A DNA stretch of 64,000 bases from positions 1 through 64,000 of the forward strand of contig NZ_NXIA01000011.1 in the NCBI RefSeq assembly GCF_002412165.1, given 5' to 3'. The DNA comes from Curtobacterium sp. 'Ferrero'. GTDB taxonomy: Bacteria; Actinomycetota; Actinomycetes; Actinomycetales; Microbacteriaceae. Below are positions 43,908-52,678 of this stretch, piece after piece. Each line of letters opens with the position of its first letter. Positions within the stretch are counted from its first letter, which is position 1. The translations under genes were made by a program, and so were the position numbers. The notes beneath the pieces were generated by a model. It ran no database searches, was not told the DNA's origin, and was given only the letters and a program-made list of their open reading frames with translations.

Positions 43908-44609
43908 ATGGACCAGGCACGAGGGAAGAACGGCGCGGTGACGCCGACGACGAGCACGATCAGGAGATCGCGGCCGTGGGTGACGAACGTCCTCTGGCAC
44001 CGCCCGATCGCGATCGCCCGGGCGAATGCCCGGGCCTGGCTGCTCGTGAACACCGGGACGTACGGACTGCTGGTGATCGGGTTCGTCGTGGGACTGCTGT
44101 TCCCCGAGCTCAGTCAGGACCGAGCGACCGCGCTCGAGGACGACGGAACGGGGGAGCTCGTCCGGTCCGTGTTCGCGACCCCGGCGCTGTTCGCGCTGCT
44201 CATCCTCGCCGTGAACGTCTTCCGGCTCAGCCTGCTCACGATCATCGTGCCGTCGGTGGTCGTCCCGTTCGCCGGCCTGGCCTGCTTCGGGTACTGGGCC
44301 GTGCAGACCGGGGTCACCCTCGTCCCGGCCTCCGCAGGCGGGTGGGTGGCGCTGATCCCGCACGTTCTGACCGTGGTGATCGAACTGCAGGCCTACGCCC
44401 TCTGCTGCCTCGGCGTGTACGTGCTGGGGCGGTCCTGGGTGCGCCCGCGCTCCGCAGGGGTGACGCTCCACCGGCAGGGCTACCTCACCGGCCTCCGGCA
44501 GCTCGCGGTCCTCGCCGTGCCGGCGCTGGTGCTCCTGGTCGTCGGCGCGGTCTGGGAGGCGTACTCGCTCCGGTACCTCGTCGGCCCCCTCGCCCGTCTG
44601 CTCGCCTGA
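43908..44609 (+). CDS. SpoIIM-like integral membrane protein
   Basis: 233 residues with five or so hydrophobic segments (AWLLVNTGTYGLLVIGFVVG, ATPALFALLILAVNVFRLSL, LTIIVPSVVVPFAGLACFGY, VIELQAYALCCLGVYVLGRS, LAVLAVPALVLLVVGAVWEA). The pattern, in particular HVLTVVIELQAYALCCLGVY, fits the stage II sporulation protein M (DUF95) family, which in non-sporulating actinobacteria has unknown function. ATG 43908 follows GGGAAG; an upstream in-frame GTG at 43836 lies inside the first operator and is less likely. Likely repressed by the adjacent TetR protein. Confidence 0.7.
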   Translation: MDQARGKNGAVTPTTSTIRRSRPWVTNVLWHRPIAIARANARAWLLVNTGTYGLLVIGFVVGLLFPELSQDRATALEDDGTGELVRSVFATPALFALLILAVNVFRLSLLTIIVPSVVVPFAGLACFGYWAVQTGVTLVPASAGGWVALIPHVLTVVIELQAYALCCLGVYVLGRSWVRPRSAGVTLHRQGYLTGLRQLAVLAVPALVLLVVGAVWEAYSLRYLVGPLARLLA

Positions 44610-44638
44610 TCGGACCGGGCGCCTCGTAGGCTCACGGC

Positions 44639-45640
44639 ATGGACACCGACGTTCTCGACCGCACCGACGTCCTCGACCGCACCGACTGGTCCGGATCGCT
44701 GCTCGTGGCGGACGACTCCGGCCGGGTCGTCGAGCGCTCCGGCGGTCGGACGGACGGACCGGCTTCCGCGCCGTGCGGTCCGGACACCCGGTTCCAGGCC
44801 GGCTCCATCAGCAAGAGCGTCATGACGGTCGTGGTGCTCCACCTCGAGGAGCGTGGTGCGCTCCGCCTCGACGAACCGATCGACACCTGGTTGCCGGAGC
44901 TCCCCGCGGCGATCCGGTCGACCACCCTGCACCAGCTCCTCGGGCACACCTCGGGCGTCGGGCACTGGGGTGACGTGCCCGGGCTCCCGCCGGTGCTCGC
45001 CGATCCGCCCGGACGCGACGCCCTGGTCGCGATGGTCCTCGCGGCGCCGGTGGTCGACGGTCCGGGGCGGTCGTGGCGGTACAGCGGCCCGGGGTTCCTG
45101 CTGGTCGCGCTCGTCGTCGAGGCCGTCACCGGGCAGCCGTACGGTGCGGTGGCGGCGGAGGTCGTGTTCGCCCGGGCCGGCATGCACGCGACGACCTCCG
45201 GGACGTGTCCGATCGGAGACCCCGGTGCGGCTGACGTGCGGGTCGCAGTCGGTCGTGTCGACGGCCGGCCGATCGCGGTGGCGCCGCGGTTCGCGGGGAT
45301 CCCGGGGACGGGCGACCTGTGGACGACCACGGGGGACCTGCTCCGCTACACGCGGGCCCTGCGCGCCGGGGCGTTGGTCGGCGGGACGGAACGGATGTGG
45401 GAGCCGCGGGTGCCCCTGCCGCCGTCGGACCAGGACGCGCCGCTCGTCGCGACCGCGTACGGGTACGGCACCTTCACCGGACGGGTGCTCGGGCAGGAGG
45501 CATGGTTCGTCCCGGGGGACAACCCCGGCTACCAATCGCTCCTCGCCCACCTGCCGGGCACGGGGACCGACGTGGTGCTCCTGAGCAACGACGCGGACGG
45601 TGTCCGGACGGTGCTCGCTCGGCTCGCCGAAGCGGGCTGA
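44639..45640 (+). CDS. Serine hydrolase of the beta-lactamase/DD-peptidase family
   Basis: 333 residues, class C beta-lactamase fold without a signal peptide. The SxxK motif is GSISK with nucleophile Ser56 and Lys59. The second motif reads Y148-S-G rather than Y-x-N, so a key residue is changed as in several esterase or peptidase members. The C-terminal part has YGYGTFTGRVLG and PGDNPGYQS in place of a KTG triad. Substrate unknown. The first 16 residues contain the duplication VLDRTDVLDRTD. ATG 44639 lies 6 bases after TAGGCT (44627-44632), so it is probably leaderless. Confidence 0.85.
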   Translation: MDTDVLDRTDVLDRTDWSGSLLVADDSGRVVERSGGRTDGPASAPCGPDTRFQAGSISKSVMTVVVLHLEERGALRLDEPIDTWLPELPAAIRSTTLHQLLGHTSGVGHWGDVPGLPPVLADPPGRDALVAMVLAAPVVDGPGRSWRYSGPGFLLVALVVEAVTGQPYGAVAAEVVFARAGMHATTSGTCPIGDPGAADVRVAVGRVDGRPIAVAPRFAGIPGTGDLWTTTGDLLRYTRALRAGALVGGTERMWEPRVPLPPSDQDAPLVATAYGYGTFTGRVLGQEAWFVPGDNPGYQSLLAHLPGTGTDVVLLSNDADGVRTVLARLAEAG

Positions 45641-45666
45641 CGAGGGTGTGACGCATGCAGCCGGCT

Positions 45667-45714
45667 GACGGACGGGAGGCGCGGTGCGGGCCCGCACCGC
45701 GCCTCCTATCCGTC
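45667..45714 (+). terminator. Terminator hairpin after the serine hydrolase
   Basis: Inverted repeat starting GACGGACGGGAGGCGCGG with about 22-base arms and two mismatches near the outer end of the right arm. Confidence 0.8.
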
Positions 45715-45851
45715 ACGTGGTCGCGCCACGGCGCTCCGGCGGTGTCGGTGTCGCCCCGTATCCTGTCTGCCTGATCGCCGTCGCCGCTGCGCGGCGCGGT
45801 CGCGGGCGGATCGCGTGCCGCACCGCCTGGACGGCCGTGGGAGGAACCGCC

Positions 45852-47786
45852 ATGAGCATGGAGAGCGCCGCCTGGAGCTCGCTGTACAAGATCTCGACCG
45901 CCAAGGACGGCGGACGGGGCATCTCGCGTGCGTCGCTCCGGCGGATCATGACCTTCGCGGTGCCGTACCGATGGAAGCTCGTCGTGTTCATCGCGCTCTC
46001 GGTCGTCGGTGCGTTCCTCGCGGTCGCGACCCCCGTGCTCGCCGGGCAGGTCGTCGACGTCATCGCGGCGCGTGGTGCGGTCTCGACGATCGTCTGGCTG
46101 GCCGTGGTCATCGCGGTCGTGGCGGTCGCCGACGCCGGTTCGTCCTTGCTGACCCGCTGGTACTCGGCCCGGATCGGCGAGGGCGTCATCCTCGACCTGC
46201 GCACGGCGGTGTTCGACCACGTGCAGAAGATGCCGATCGCGTTCTTCACGCGGACCCGGACGGGCGCGCTCGTCAGCCGTCTGAACAACGACGTGATCGG
46301 GGCGCAGCAGGCCTTCAGCGGCACGCTGTCCGGCGTGGTCACGAACCTCGTGGCGTTGGTCCTGACGCTCGTCGTCATGCTGAGCACGTCGTGGCTCGTC
46401 ACGGTACTGGCGGTCGTGATGCTGCCCGTCTTCCTGGTGCCCGCGCGCCGCATGGGCACCCGGCTCGCGGCGCTCCGGCGCGAGGCGGCCGACCACAACT
46501 CGGCGATGAGCACGCAGATGACCGAGCGGTTCTCGGCGCCGGGCGCCACCCTCGTCAAGCTGTTCGGCCGTCCCGACGAGGAGTCCGAGGAGTTCCGGGT
46601 CCGTGCCGCCCGGGTCCGCGACATCGGGGTCCGGACGGCCATGCTCCAGTTCGTGTTCGTCACCGCCCTGACCCTCGTGTCGGCGCTCGCCCTCGCGCTC
46701 GTCTACGGCCTCGGCGGATCGCTCGCACTCGGCGGCGCGCTCAACACCGGCGACGTCGTGACGCTCGCGCTGCTCCTCACCCGGCTCTACGCGCCGCTGA
46801 CGAGCCTCGCGAACGCCCGGGTTGAGATCATGAGCGCGGTGGTGAGCTTCGAGCGGGTGTTCGAGGTGCTCGACCTCGAACCGCTCATCCGCGAGAAGCC
46901 GGACGCCGTGACGGTGCCGGAGGGCCCCGTGGCCGTCGAGTTCGACGACGTCCGGTTCGCGTACCCGTCGGCCGACCGGGTGTCGCTGGCCTCGTTGGAG
47001 GAGGTCTCGACCCTCGACACCCGCGGCGGCGACGAGGTGCTCCACGGCGTCTCGTTCCGGATCGAGCCGGGGCAGACCGTCGCCCTCGTCGGGACCTCGG
47101 GTGCCGGGAAGTCCACGATCGCGCAACTGCTGTCGCGGCTGTACGACGTCGACAGCGGCGCGGTGCGGTTGGCGGGGCGGGACGTCCGCGACGTCACCTT
47201 CGAGTCGCTCCGGCACACCATGGGCATGGTCACCCAGGACGGCCACCTGTTCCACGAGACCATCCGGGCGAACCTCCGACTGGCACGCCCGAGCGCCACG
47301 GACGACGAGGTCTGGGACGCCGTCCGCCGGGCACGACTCGAACCGCTGATCCGGTCACTGCCGGACCAGCTCGACACCATGGTCGGCGAACGCGGCTACC
47401 GGCTCTCCGGCGGTGAACGGCAGCGGATGACCATCGCACGGCTGCTGCTCGCCCAGCCGCGCGTCGTGATCCTCGACGAGGCGACGGCAGCGCTCGACTC
47501 CACCTCGGAGGCCGCGGTGCAGGCCGCGCTCAGCGAGGCGCTCGAGGGACGAACCGCCATGGTGATCGCCCACCGGCTGTCGACGATCCGGAGCGCCGAT
47601 CTGATCCTCGTCGTCGAGGACGGGTCGATCATCGAGCGCGGGACGCACGAGCAGCTGCTCGCGCAGGGTGGCCGGTACGAGGAACTGCACCGGACCCAGT
47701 TCGCCCAGCAGGCCGAGGCGGCAGCAGGAGCCGCCGATGCGGCGGCAGCGGATGCCGCCGACGAGGTGCCCGCGGCGCAGGGGTGA
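45852..47786 (+). CDS. ABC transporter, fused membrane and ATPase domains (exporter type)
   Basis: 644 residues. The N-terminal six-helix domain starts near residue 35 (YRWKLVVFIALSVVGAFLAV) and includes the coupling-loop-like KMPIAFFTRTRTGALVSRLN. The C-terminal ATPase has Walker A GTSGAGKST near residue 415, signature LSGGERQRM, Walker B VVILDEATAALD and the H-loop IAHRLSTI. It is a homodimeric multidrug/lipid exporter half-transporter of unknown substrate. ATG 45852 follows GGGAGG. A TATCCT -10-like element lies near 45762. The Ala-rich tail (AAAGAADAAAADAADEVPAA) is unusual. It converges on peptidase E. Confidence 0.94.
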   Translation: MSMESAAWSSLYKISTAKDGGRGISRASLRRIMTFAVPYRWKLVVFIALSVVGAFLAVATPVLAGQVVDVIAARGAVSTIVWLAVVIAVVAVADAGSSLLTRWYSARIGEGVILDLRTAVFDHVQKMPIAFFTRTRTGALVSRLNNDVIGAQQAFSGTLSGVVTNLVALVLTLVVMLSTSWLVTVLAVVMLPVFLVPARRMGTRLAALRREAADHNSAMSTQMTERFSAPGATLVKLFGRPDEESEEFRVRAARVRDIGVRTAMLQFVFVTALTLVSALALALVYGLGGSLALGGALNTGDVVTLALLLTRLYAPLTSLANARVEIMSAVVSFERVFEVLDLEPLIREKPDAVTVPEGPVAVEFDDVRFAYPSADRVSLASLEEVSTLDTRGGDEVLHGVSFRIEPGQTVALVGTSGAGKSTIAQLLSRLYDVDSGAVRLAGRDVRDVTFESLRHTMGMVTQDGHLFHETIRANLRLARPSATDDEVWDAVRRARLEPLIRSLPDQLDTMVGERGYRLSGGERQRMTIARLLLAQPRVVILDEATAALDSTSEAAVQAALSEALEGRTAMVIAHRLSTIRSADLILVVEDGSIIERGTHEQLLAQGGRYEELHRTQFAQQAEAAAGAADAAAADAADEVPAAQG

Positions 47787-47817
47787 CCGCCGACCCCAGG
47801 GGTCTGCTCCTGCCGGG

Positions 47818-48486
47818 TCACTCGCTCGGGTCGAAGCGCTCCCACCGGCCCTCGGAGACAACCGTCACGTCGCCGTCGACCACCGCCAGGGCGGTCTGCT
47901 CGTCGATCACGTAGGCGGGGCCGTCGATCGCCGCGGCCCAGCGCTCGGCGGCTTCGAGGGTGTTCTCCGGGAACGCGTCCAGGTGCGGGAAGATCGAGAA
48001 GTCGACGACGCCGAGCGTGCGGTCGTCGGGGGCGTCCGCCCACGCGACGAACGGGCGTCCGATCCGCGGGGTCATGACCATGCTCCCGGCGCTCACGCCG
48101 ACCCAGACGGTGTCCGGCGTCGACGCCATCACGTCGAGCAGGCCGCTCGCCCGCATCCAGTGGGCGAGGTAGGTCGCGTCGCCGCCGTCGACCAGGAGGA
48201 CGTCGGCCTCGCGCACCCACGGCGCCCACCGGTCGACGCCGATCGTCGGGAGCGCCGTGAGCTCGAGCACGCCCAGCGACGCCCAGCCGAGTCCGGTCAG
48301 GTGGGCCGATCCGCCACCTCCGGCGATGAGGCGGACGACGGAGGACGGGCCGCACATCGGGTGGCCCCACTGGGCGGTCGGGACCACGAGCGCACGGCAC
48401 TCCTCGACGGGCTTGCCGAGCATGTCGACGAGTGACGCGTGGATGGTGGGGTTCGTCACCCCGCCGGACGTCAGGAGCATCCGCAC
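47818..48486 (-). CDS. pepE: Peptidase E (S51 dipeptidase)
   Basis: 222 residues, normal for this alpha-aspartyl dipeptidase family. The nucleophilic serine is in WVGVSAGSMVM, and GGDATYL and the N-terminal LLTSGGVTNPTIHASLVD are characteristic. It is cytoplasmic and releases N-terminal aspartate from dipeptides. GTG 48486 has AAGGAG six bases upstream; the internal ATG two codons later is possible. It lies between the ABC transporter and the broken NRAMP gene. Confidence 0.88.
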   Translation of the reverse strand: MRMLLTSGGVTNPTIHASLVDMLGKPVEECRALVVPTAQWGHPMCGPSSVVRLIAGGGGSAHLTGLGWASLGVLELTALPTIGVDRWAPWVREADVLLVDGGDATYLAHWMRASGLLDVMASTPDTVWVGVSAGSMVMTPRIGRPFVAWADAPDDRTLGVVDFSIFPHLDAFPENTLEAAERWAAAIDGPAYVIDEQTALAVVDGDVTVVSEGRWERFDPSE

Positions 48487-48602
48487 GCTGGACTCCTTCC
48501 GGTGCGGTCGAGACCCCGATCAGCATCGCGCCGATCGCGGGCGTCCGCAAGGCCACGGACCGCGCCAGCCGGCCGGACGGGACGCTCAGCAGTGCGGTCC
48601 GG

Positions 48603-49907
48603 TCAGCCGAGGAGCCCCAGCGCCCCCGGCACGGAGTACAGGCTGAACGCGATCACGACGAGGGCCAGCCCGGTCACGACCCAGCGGTAGGGGCCGCGCA
48701 TGCGGTGCTCCGGCGGCAGCGCCCGGCGCTCGAGCACAAGCAGGAAGCCGAGGACGATCGGCAGCAGCAGCGCGTTCATCACCTCGACGTCCACCGCGAG
48801 CTGCACGAGGTCGACGCTCGACAGGACGATGACCGCGCCGACGACGTGGGTGAGGGCGTACACCGTGAAGAAGCGACGGTTGCCGCGGTCGATCCCGCCG
48901 TTCAGGGAGTGCTTCCACCCGAGCACGTCCGCGATGCCTCACGACCCGGCGAGCGAGACCACGATCGCGGCGACGAGGGCACCGCCGAGGATCGCCAGGC
49001 CGACGAGCACCCGGGCCGGGGCGTCACCGAGGAACGGCATGAGCGCGGTCGCGATGTCGCCGACCGTGCCGAGGTGGGCGGACGCGCCCGCGCCGCCCTT
49101 CCAGACGGTGGCTGCCAGGGTGATGACGACGACGATCATCACGCCCTGCGTGAGGACGGAGCCGAAGGCGGTGTCGCGGCGTTCCCGCCCGAGGTCCCGC
49201 ACCGTGAGTCCCTTGTCGATCACCGCGGTCTGCTGGTAGAAGATCATCCACGGCATGATCACGGCGCCGACGTTCGCGGCGAGCAGGTACAGGTAGGCGT
49301 GGTCACCGAGGGGGAGCGCGGCGAAGTGTGCGGCGAGGTCGCCCCAGTCCGGGTGCGCCAGCAGCATGGCGGGCAGGAACGCGAGCTGGCCCAGCCCGAC
49401 GACGATGCCGATGCGTTCGACCCGCCGGTAGCTGCCGAGCATGGCGACGACGACCAGGGCGATCGTGACCACCGGCACGGTGATCCAGCGCGACACCCCG
49501 AACAGCTCGCCGACGCCCGCGATGCCCGCGAACTCGGTCAACAGCGCGCCCACGGCGGACAGTACGAGCGTGCCGGCCGACACCCAGGCCCAACGGCCGC
49601 CGAAGTGGTCGCGGATGAGCTGGCCGTGGCCCTTGCGGGTGACGACGCCGAGCCGCACCGTGATCTCCTGCACCATGAACAGGATCGGGATGAGCACGAG
49701 CTGGGGGAGCACCATCGTGTAGCCCCACTGCGCACCCGACTCGGCCGCCGTGATGAGGCACCCCGCGTCGGTGTCGGCGAGCATGACGATGAGGCCGGGG
49801 CCCCAGACCTCCAGCGGGCTGCGCCGCCGGCGTGCGGGGACGACGGATCCGTCCGCCGCCGGGCCGGTCGACGGAGAGCTGGTCACGGTGGAGCTGGACG
49901 GTGGCAC
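48603..49907 (-). pseudogene. mntH: NRAMP-family divalent metal transporter interrupted by one in-frame TGA
   Basis: The frame from GTG 49907 reads 322 residues to a TGA at 48941-48939, and then stays open in the same frame to 48603, giving 434 codons in all. Around the stop the translation is IVVSLAGS*GIADVLGWKHS; relatives usually have a Trp there, so a TGG-to-TGA change is the simplest explanation. Both halves are well conserved and carry TM helices. The TM1 metal motif is DTDAG (residues 45-49) rather than the usual DPGN, so the specificity may differ from Mn/Fe; the TM6 region keeps A-V-I-M-P. It may be a pseudogene, a read-through gene or a sequencing error. A DtxR-type box lies directly upstream. 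Confidence 0.8.
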
Positions 49908-49916
49908 GATGACGAA

Positions 49917-49934
49917 GGTAAGGCAACCCTTACC
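49917..49934 (-). promoter_or_regulatory. DtxR/MntR-like operator before the NRAMP gene
   Basis: GGTAAGGCAACCCTTACC, an inverted repeat with perfect 7-base arms and a 4-base spacer, similar to the AGGTTAGGCTAACCT-type DtxR/IdeR/MntR boxes. It ends 10 bases before the gene start, a suitable place to repress transcription. Confidence 0.6.
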
Positions 49935-49976
49935 CCCGCCACCATGGGAATGCTCGAAGGATTGCGCCTCGGCCCC

Positions 49977-50159
49977 TCAGCGGGACGACGGTCGGCGCGC
50001 CGGGAACGCGCGCCCCGGGTCCTCCCCGCGGGCGACGGCGTCGTAGCGCGCCCACGCCTCGAGCTGCGCGTCCGACGGTGTCTCACCGCGGTGCACCGCG
50101 GCGGCGATCTCGTTCGCGTAGACGTCCCGCATCTCCTCGGCGTGCTTGCGCCACGGCAT
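49977..50159 (-). CDS. Small hypothetical protein
   Basis: 60 residues, charged and probably soluble (MPWRKHAEEMRDVYANEIA and HRGETPSDAQLEAWARYDAV). I do not recognise a family. ATG 50159 follows GGGGAGGACGAAC, a strong ribosome site. The 358-base gap between this gene and the next (50160-50517) has no gene; it holds a hairpin and a tandem repeat. Confidence 0.55.
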   Translation of the reverse strand: MPWRKHAEEMRDVYANEIAAAVHRGETPSDAQLEAWARYDAVARGEDPGRAFPARRPSSR

Positions 50160-50324
50160 GTTCGTCCTCCCCGGGGCACCGCTCGCTGCCGACGGGTCCG
50201 GCCCGCGAGTGTCGATGCGCACGCATCATCCTCCCGGACGGGCGCCCCCGGCGCACCGTGCGTCGCCGCCCCCGACCGGGGGAGCGGTCGGCCCCAGTGC
50301 GGGGCACAGGAGCGGCGTGGACCA

Positions 50325-50370
50325 CCGGACAGGAGGCGCGGTGCGGGCCCGGCACGTGCCTCCCGTCCGG
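50325..50370. terminator. Orphan hairpin of the terminator family in a divergent gap
   Basis: Arms of about 21 bases starting CCGGACAGGAGGCGCGG, matching the terminator stems elsewhere, but with no gene ending nearby: the flanking genes point away from it. See the finding. Confidence 0.5.
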
Positions 50371-50395
50371 CACGCCCGACCGGACGCGACGACGC

Positions 50396-50500
50396 GCGTC
50401 CGTGCGTCGCGCGTCCGTGCGTCGCGCGTCCGTGCGTCGCGCGTCCGTGCGTCGCGCGTCCGTGCGTCGCGCGTCCGTGCGTCGCGCGACCGCGCGTCGC
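50396..50500. repeat. 15-bp tandem repeat, seven copies
   Basis: The unit GCGTCCGTGCGTCGC occurs six times from 50396 and a seventh, altered copy runs 50486-50500. The array ends 18 bases before the next start codon. Confidence 0.9.
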
Positions 50501-50517
50501 GCGACTACGGTGTCCTC

Positions 50518-50658
50518 GTGGAGCCTCAGCAGCCGCGCGAGCGGCGCAACCCCTGGTGGGCGGTCGCCCTCGTGTACGCGTTCGGCGGGATCCTCTTCCT
50601 GGTCGCCGGACGGATGCTCCCCTGGCAGGACCAGGACCGTCAGGACCCCGAGTACTGA
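50518..50658 (+). CDS. Small single-pass membrane protein
   Basis: 46 residues: a basic N-terminus (EPQQPRERRNPWW), one transmembrane helix (WAVALVYAFGGILFLVAGRM) and an acidic tail. GTG 50518 lies 6 bases after TACGGT (50506-50511), so it is probably leaderless. The next gene starts inside its stop (TGATG), so the two are coupled. Function unknown. Confidence 0.6.
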   Translation: MEPQQPRERRNPWWAVALVYAFGGILFLVAGRMLPWQDQDRQDPEY

Positions 50659-51101
50659 TGGCCGACCGCGAGACCGGCCCCGTCGAGCCGGACCTGGTAC
50701 CCGAGCTCCTCGTCACCGACCTCGACCGCAGCCTCCGGTTCTGGTGCGACCTGTGCGGCTTCGCGGTCCGGTACGCCCGACCGGAGGAGCGGTTCGCGTA
50801 CCTGGTCGGCGGGAGCGCGCACGTGATGCTCGAACAGGCCGGCGTCGGACGCAACTGGGTGACGGGTGCACTCGACCGTCCGCTCGGACGCGGGGTCAAC
50901 CTGCAGATCAGCGTCCCGGACAGCACGGCGGTCGCGGATCGGCTCGTCCGCGCCGGGATTCCGCTCTTCATGCAGCCGGAGACGAGGTGGTACCGGGTCG
51001 GCGACGAGGAGGCGGGCGTCACGCAGTTCCTCGTCCAGGACCCGGACGGCTACCTGCTCCGCTTCCAGACGTCGCTCGGCCGTCGGCGCCGCACCGCCTA
51101 G
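50658..51101 (+). CDS. VOC (glyoxalase/bleomycin resistance) family protein
   Basis: 147 residues. The fold signature is PELLVTDLDRSLRFWCDLCG at residues 14-33, followed by RYARPEERFAYLVGGSAHVM and a C-terminal LVQDPDGYLLRFQ, as in bleomycin-resistance-type VOC proteins. Metal ligands are not obvious beyond the C-terminal Glu/Gln positions. Substrate unknown. It is coupled to the small membrane protein upstream. Its stop codon TAG forms the first bases of the TAGGCT element of the following gene. Confidence 0.85.
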   Translation: MADRETGPVEPDLVPELLVTDLDRSLRFWCDLCGFAVRYARPEERFAYLVGGSAHVMLEQAGVGRNWVTGALDRPLGRGVNLQISVPDSTAVADRLVRAGIPLFMQPETRWYRVGDEEAGVTQFLVQDPDGYLLRFQTSLGRRRRTA

Positions 51102-51110
51102 GCTGGAGCG

Positions 51111-51470
51111 ATGCTCTCCCGCCGTGCAGCCGCCGTCCGGCTCGACATCCCGCTCGAGATGGCCACCCGCCACGGCATCCCGGCGCACATCTCGGAAGCC
51201 GACCTGACCGCGCTCGAGCAGGACCCGCCGGCGTGGCTCGTCCAGTCGCGGGCGAACCGCACCGGTGCGCGGCGGGTCTGGGTGCACCTGGAGTGCGCCG
51301 TGTGCGGCTTCGCCGAGGACGCCCGCCCGAAGAAGTGGTGGCCGGAGTGGGACGTCCTGGTCTGTGAGCACCACGACCCCGCTGAGACCCCGGCACCGCC
51401 CGCCGGGGCCGTCCGCGGCGAGGTGCCGGGCATCGGGTCCCGGTTCGTCGCACTCGTCGACGTCGAGTAG
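51111..51470 (+). CDS. Hypothetical protein with a Cys/His zinc-site pattern
   Basis: 119 residues. A possible metal site is formed by C-x2-C (LECAVCGFAED) and a later C-x-H-H (VCEHHD). The N-terminal half is RRAAAVRLDIPLEMATRHG and PAWLVQSRANRTG. I do not recognise the family. The ATG is 6 bases after TAGGCT at 51099-51104, which overlaps the previous gene's stop, so this gene has its own leaderless promoter. It converges on an aldo/keto reductase. Confidence 0.6.
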   Translation: MLSRRAAAVRLDIPLEMATRHGIPAHISEADLTALEQDPPAWLVQSRANRTGARRVWVHLECAVCGFAEDARPKKWWPEWDVLVCEHHDPAETPAPPAGAVRGEVPGIGSRFVALVDVE

Positions 51471-51497
51471 CCCGGCCCTCGCCCGGTACCGGTCTGC

Positions 51498-52541
51498 TCA
51501 GCTGACCTGGCCCGACCGTGCGCCCGACCACAGGTCCACGTCGAGGACCCCGACCGAGTGCTCGTCGATGCGCCGCAGCTCGTCGTCCGTGAACGTCAGG
51601 TTGCCGAGGGCGGCGACGTTCTGCTCGAGCTGCTCCACCCGGGACGCGCCGATCACGAGCGAGGTGACCCGCTCGTCGCGGAGCGCCCACGCGAGTGCGA
51701 GCTGCGCCAGGCTCTGGCCCCGCTCCGACGCGATGTCGTCGAGTGCCCGCAGGTGCCCCACGACCTCGTCGGTCAGCCACTCGGTGTCGAGCGACTTGCC
51801 CGCCGCTGCGCGCGAGTCCTCCGGCACCCCGTCCAGGTAGCGCCCGGTGAGCAGCCCCTGTGCGAGCGCGGTGAAGCCGATGACGCCGAAGCCGACCTCA
51901 CCGGCCGCGTCGAGCAGGCCCTCGTCCTCGATCCAGCGGTTGAGCATCGAGTACGACGGCTGGTGGATGAGCAGCGGGGTCCCGAGGTCGGCAAGGATCG
52001 CCGCGGCCTGCCGGGACCGCTCGGCGTCGTACGACGAGATGCCGACGTACAGCGCCTTGCCCTGCTGCACGGCGGTGTGCAGCGCGCCCATGGTCTCCTC
52101 GAGCGGGGTGGACGCGTCGAGCCGGTGCGAGTAGAAGACGTCGACGTAGTCGAGCCCCATCCGCTGCAGGGACTGGTCGAGCGAGGCGAGCACGTACTTG
52201 CGCGAGCCGCCGCCCTGTCCGTACGGCCCGGGCCACATGTCCCAGCCGGCCTTGGTCGAGATGACCATCTCGTCGCGGTACGGCCGGAAGTCCTCCCGCA
52301 TGAGCCGACCGAAGTTCAGCTCGGCGGAGCCGTAGGGCGGGCCGTAGTTGTTCGCGAGGTCGTGGTGCGTGATGCCGAGGTCGAACGCGCGGCGGCTGAT
52401 CGCGCGCTGCGTCTCGAACGGCTTGTCGTCGCCGAAGTTGTGCCAGTACCCGAGCGAGAGCAGGGGCAGGTCGAGGCCGGAGCGGCCGGTCCGGCGGTAG
52501 GGCATGGAGTCGTAGCGGTCGTCCGCCGCAGTGTAGGACAT
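51498..52541 (-). CDS. Aldo/keto reductase (YghZ-like, L-glyceraldehyde 3-phosphate reductase type)
   Basis: 347 residues. The sequence MPYRRTGRSGLDLPLLSLGY followed by DLANNYGPPYGSAELNFG, and ISTKAGWDMWPGPYGQGG, are hallmarks of the YghZ subgroup, whose E. coli member reduces L-glyceraldehyde 3-phosphate. Catalytic Asp/Tyr (DLANNYG), Lys (STKAGW) and His (FYSHR) are present. ATG 52541 lies 7 bases after TAGGCT on the minus strand, so it is probably leaderless. Confidence 0.93.
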   Translation of the reverse strand: MSYTAADDRYDSMPYRRTGRSGLDLPLLSLGYWHNFGDDKPFETQRAISRRAFDLGITHHDLANNYGPPYGSAELNFGRLMREDFRPYRDEMVISTKAGWDMWPGPYGQGGGSRKYVLASLDQSLQRMGLDYVDVFYSHRLDASTPLEETMGALHTAVQQGKALYVGISSYDAERSRQAAAILADLGTPLLIHQPSYSMLNRWIEDEGLLDAAGEVGFGVIGFTALAQGLLTGRYLDGVPEDSRAAAGKSLDTEWLTDEVVGHLRALDDIASERGQSLAQLALAWALRDERVTSLVIGASRVEQLEQNVAALGNLTFTDDELRRIDEHSVGVLDVDLWSGARSGQVS

Positions 52542-52622
52542 GCTCCCGAGCCTACGGACGCGTCGCGGTCCGCGTCGCGTTCCACCGCGGTACGGACGGA
52601 ACGCCTCAGGCGTGCCCACCAT

Positions 52623-52666
52623 CGGACGGGAGGCCCGTGGCGGCGCCGCCACGGGCCTCCCGTCCG
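52623..52666 (-). terminator. Terminator hairpin after the VOC gene
   Basis: Perfect 22-base arms starting CGGACGGGAGGCCCGTGGCG, meeting at a GC-rich centre. It lies downstream of the minus-strand VOC gene and upstream of the aldo/keto reductase. Stem identical to that at 12517-12560 apart from one base. Confidence 0.88.
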
Positions 52667-52678
52667 GCGGGCACCGCG

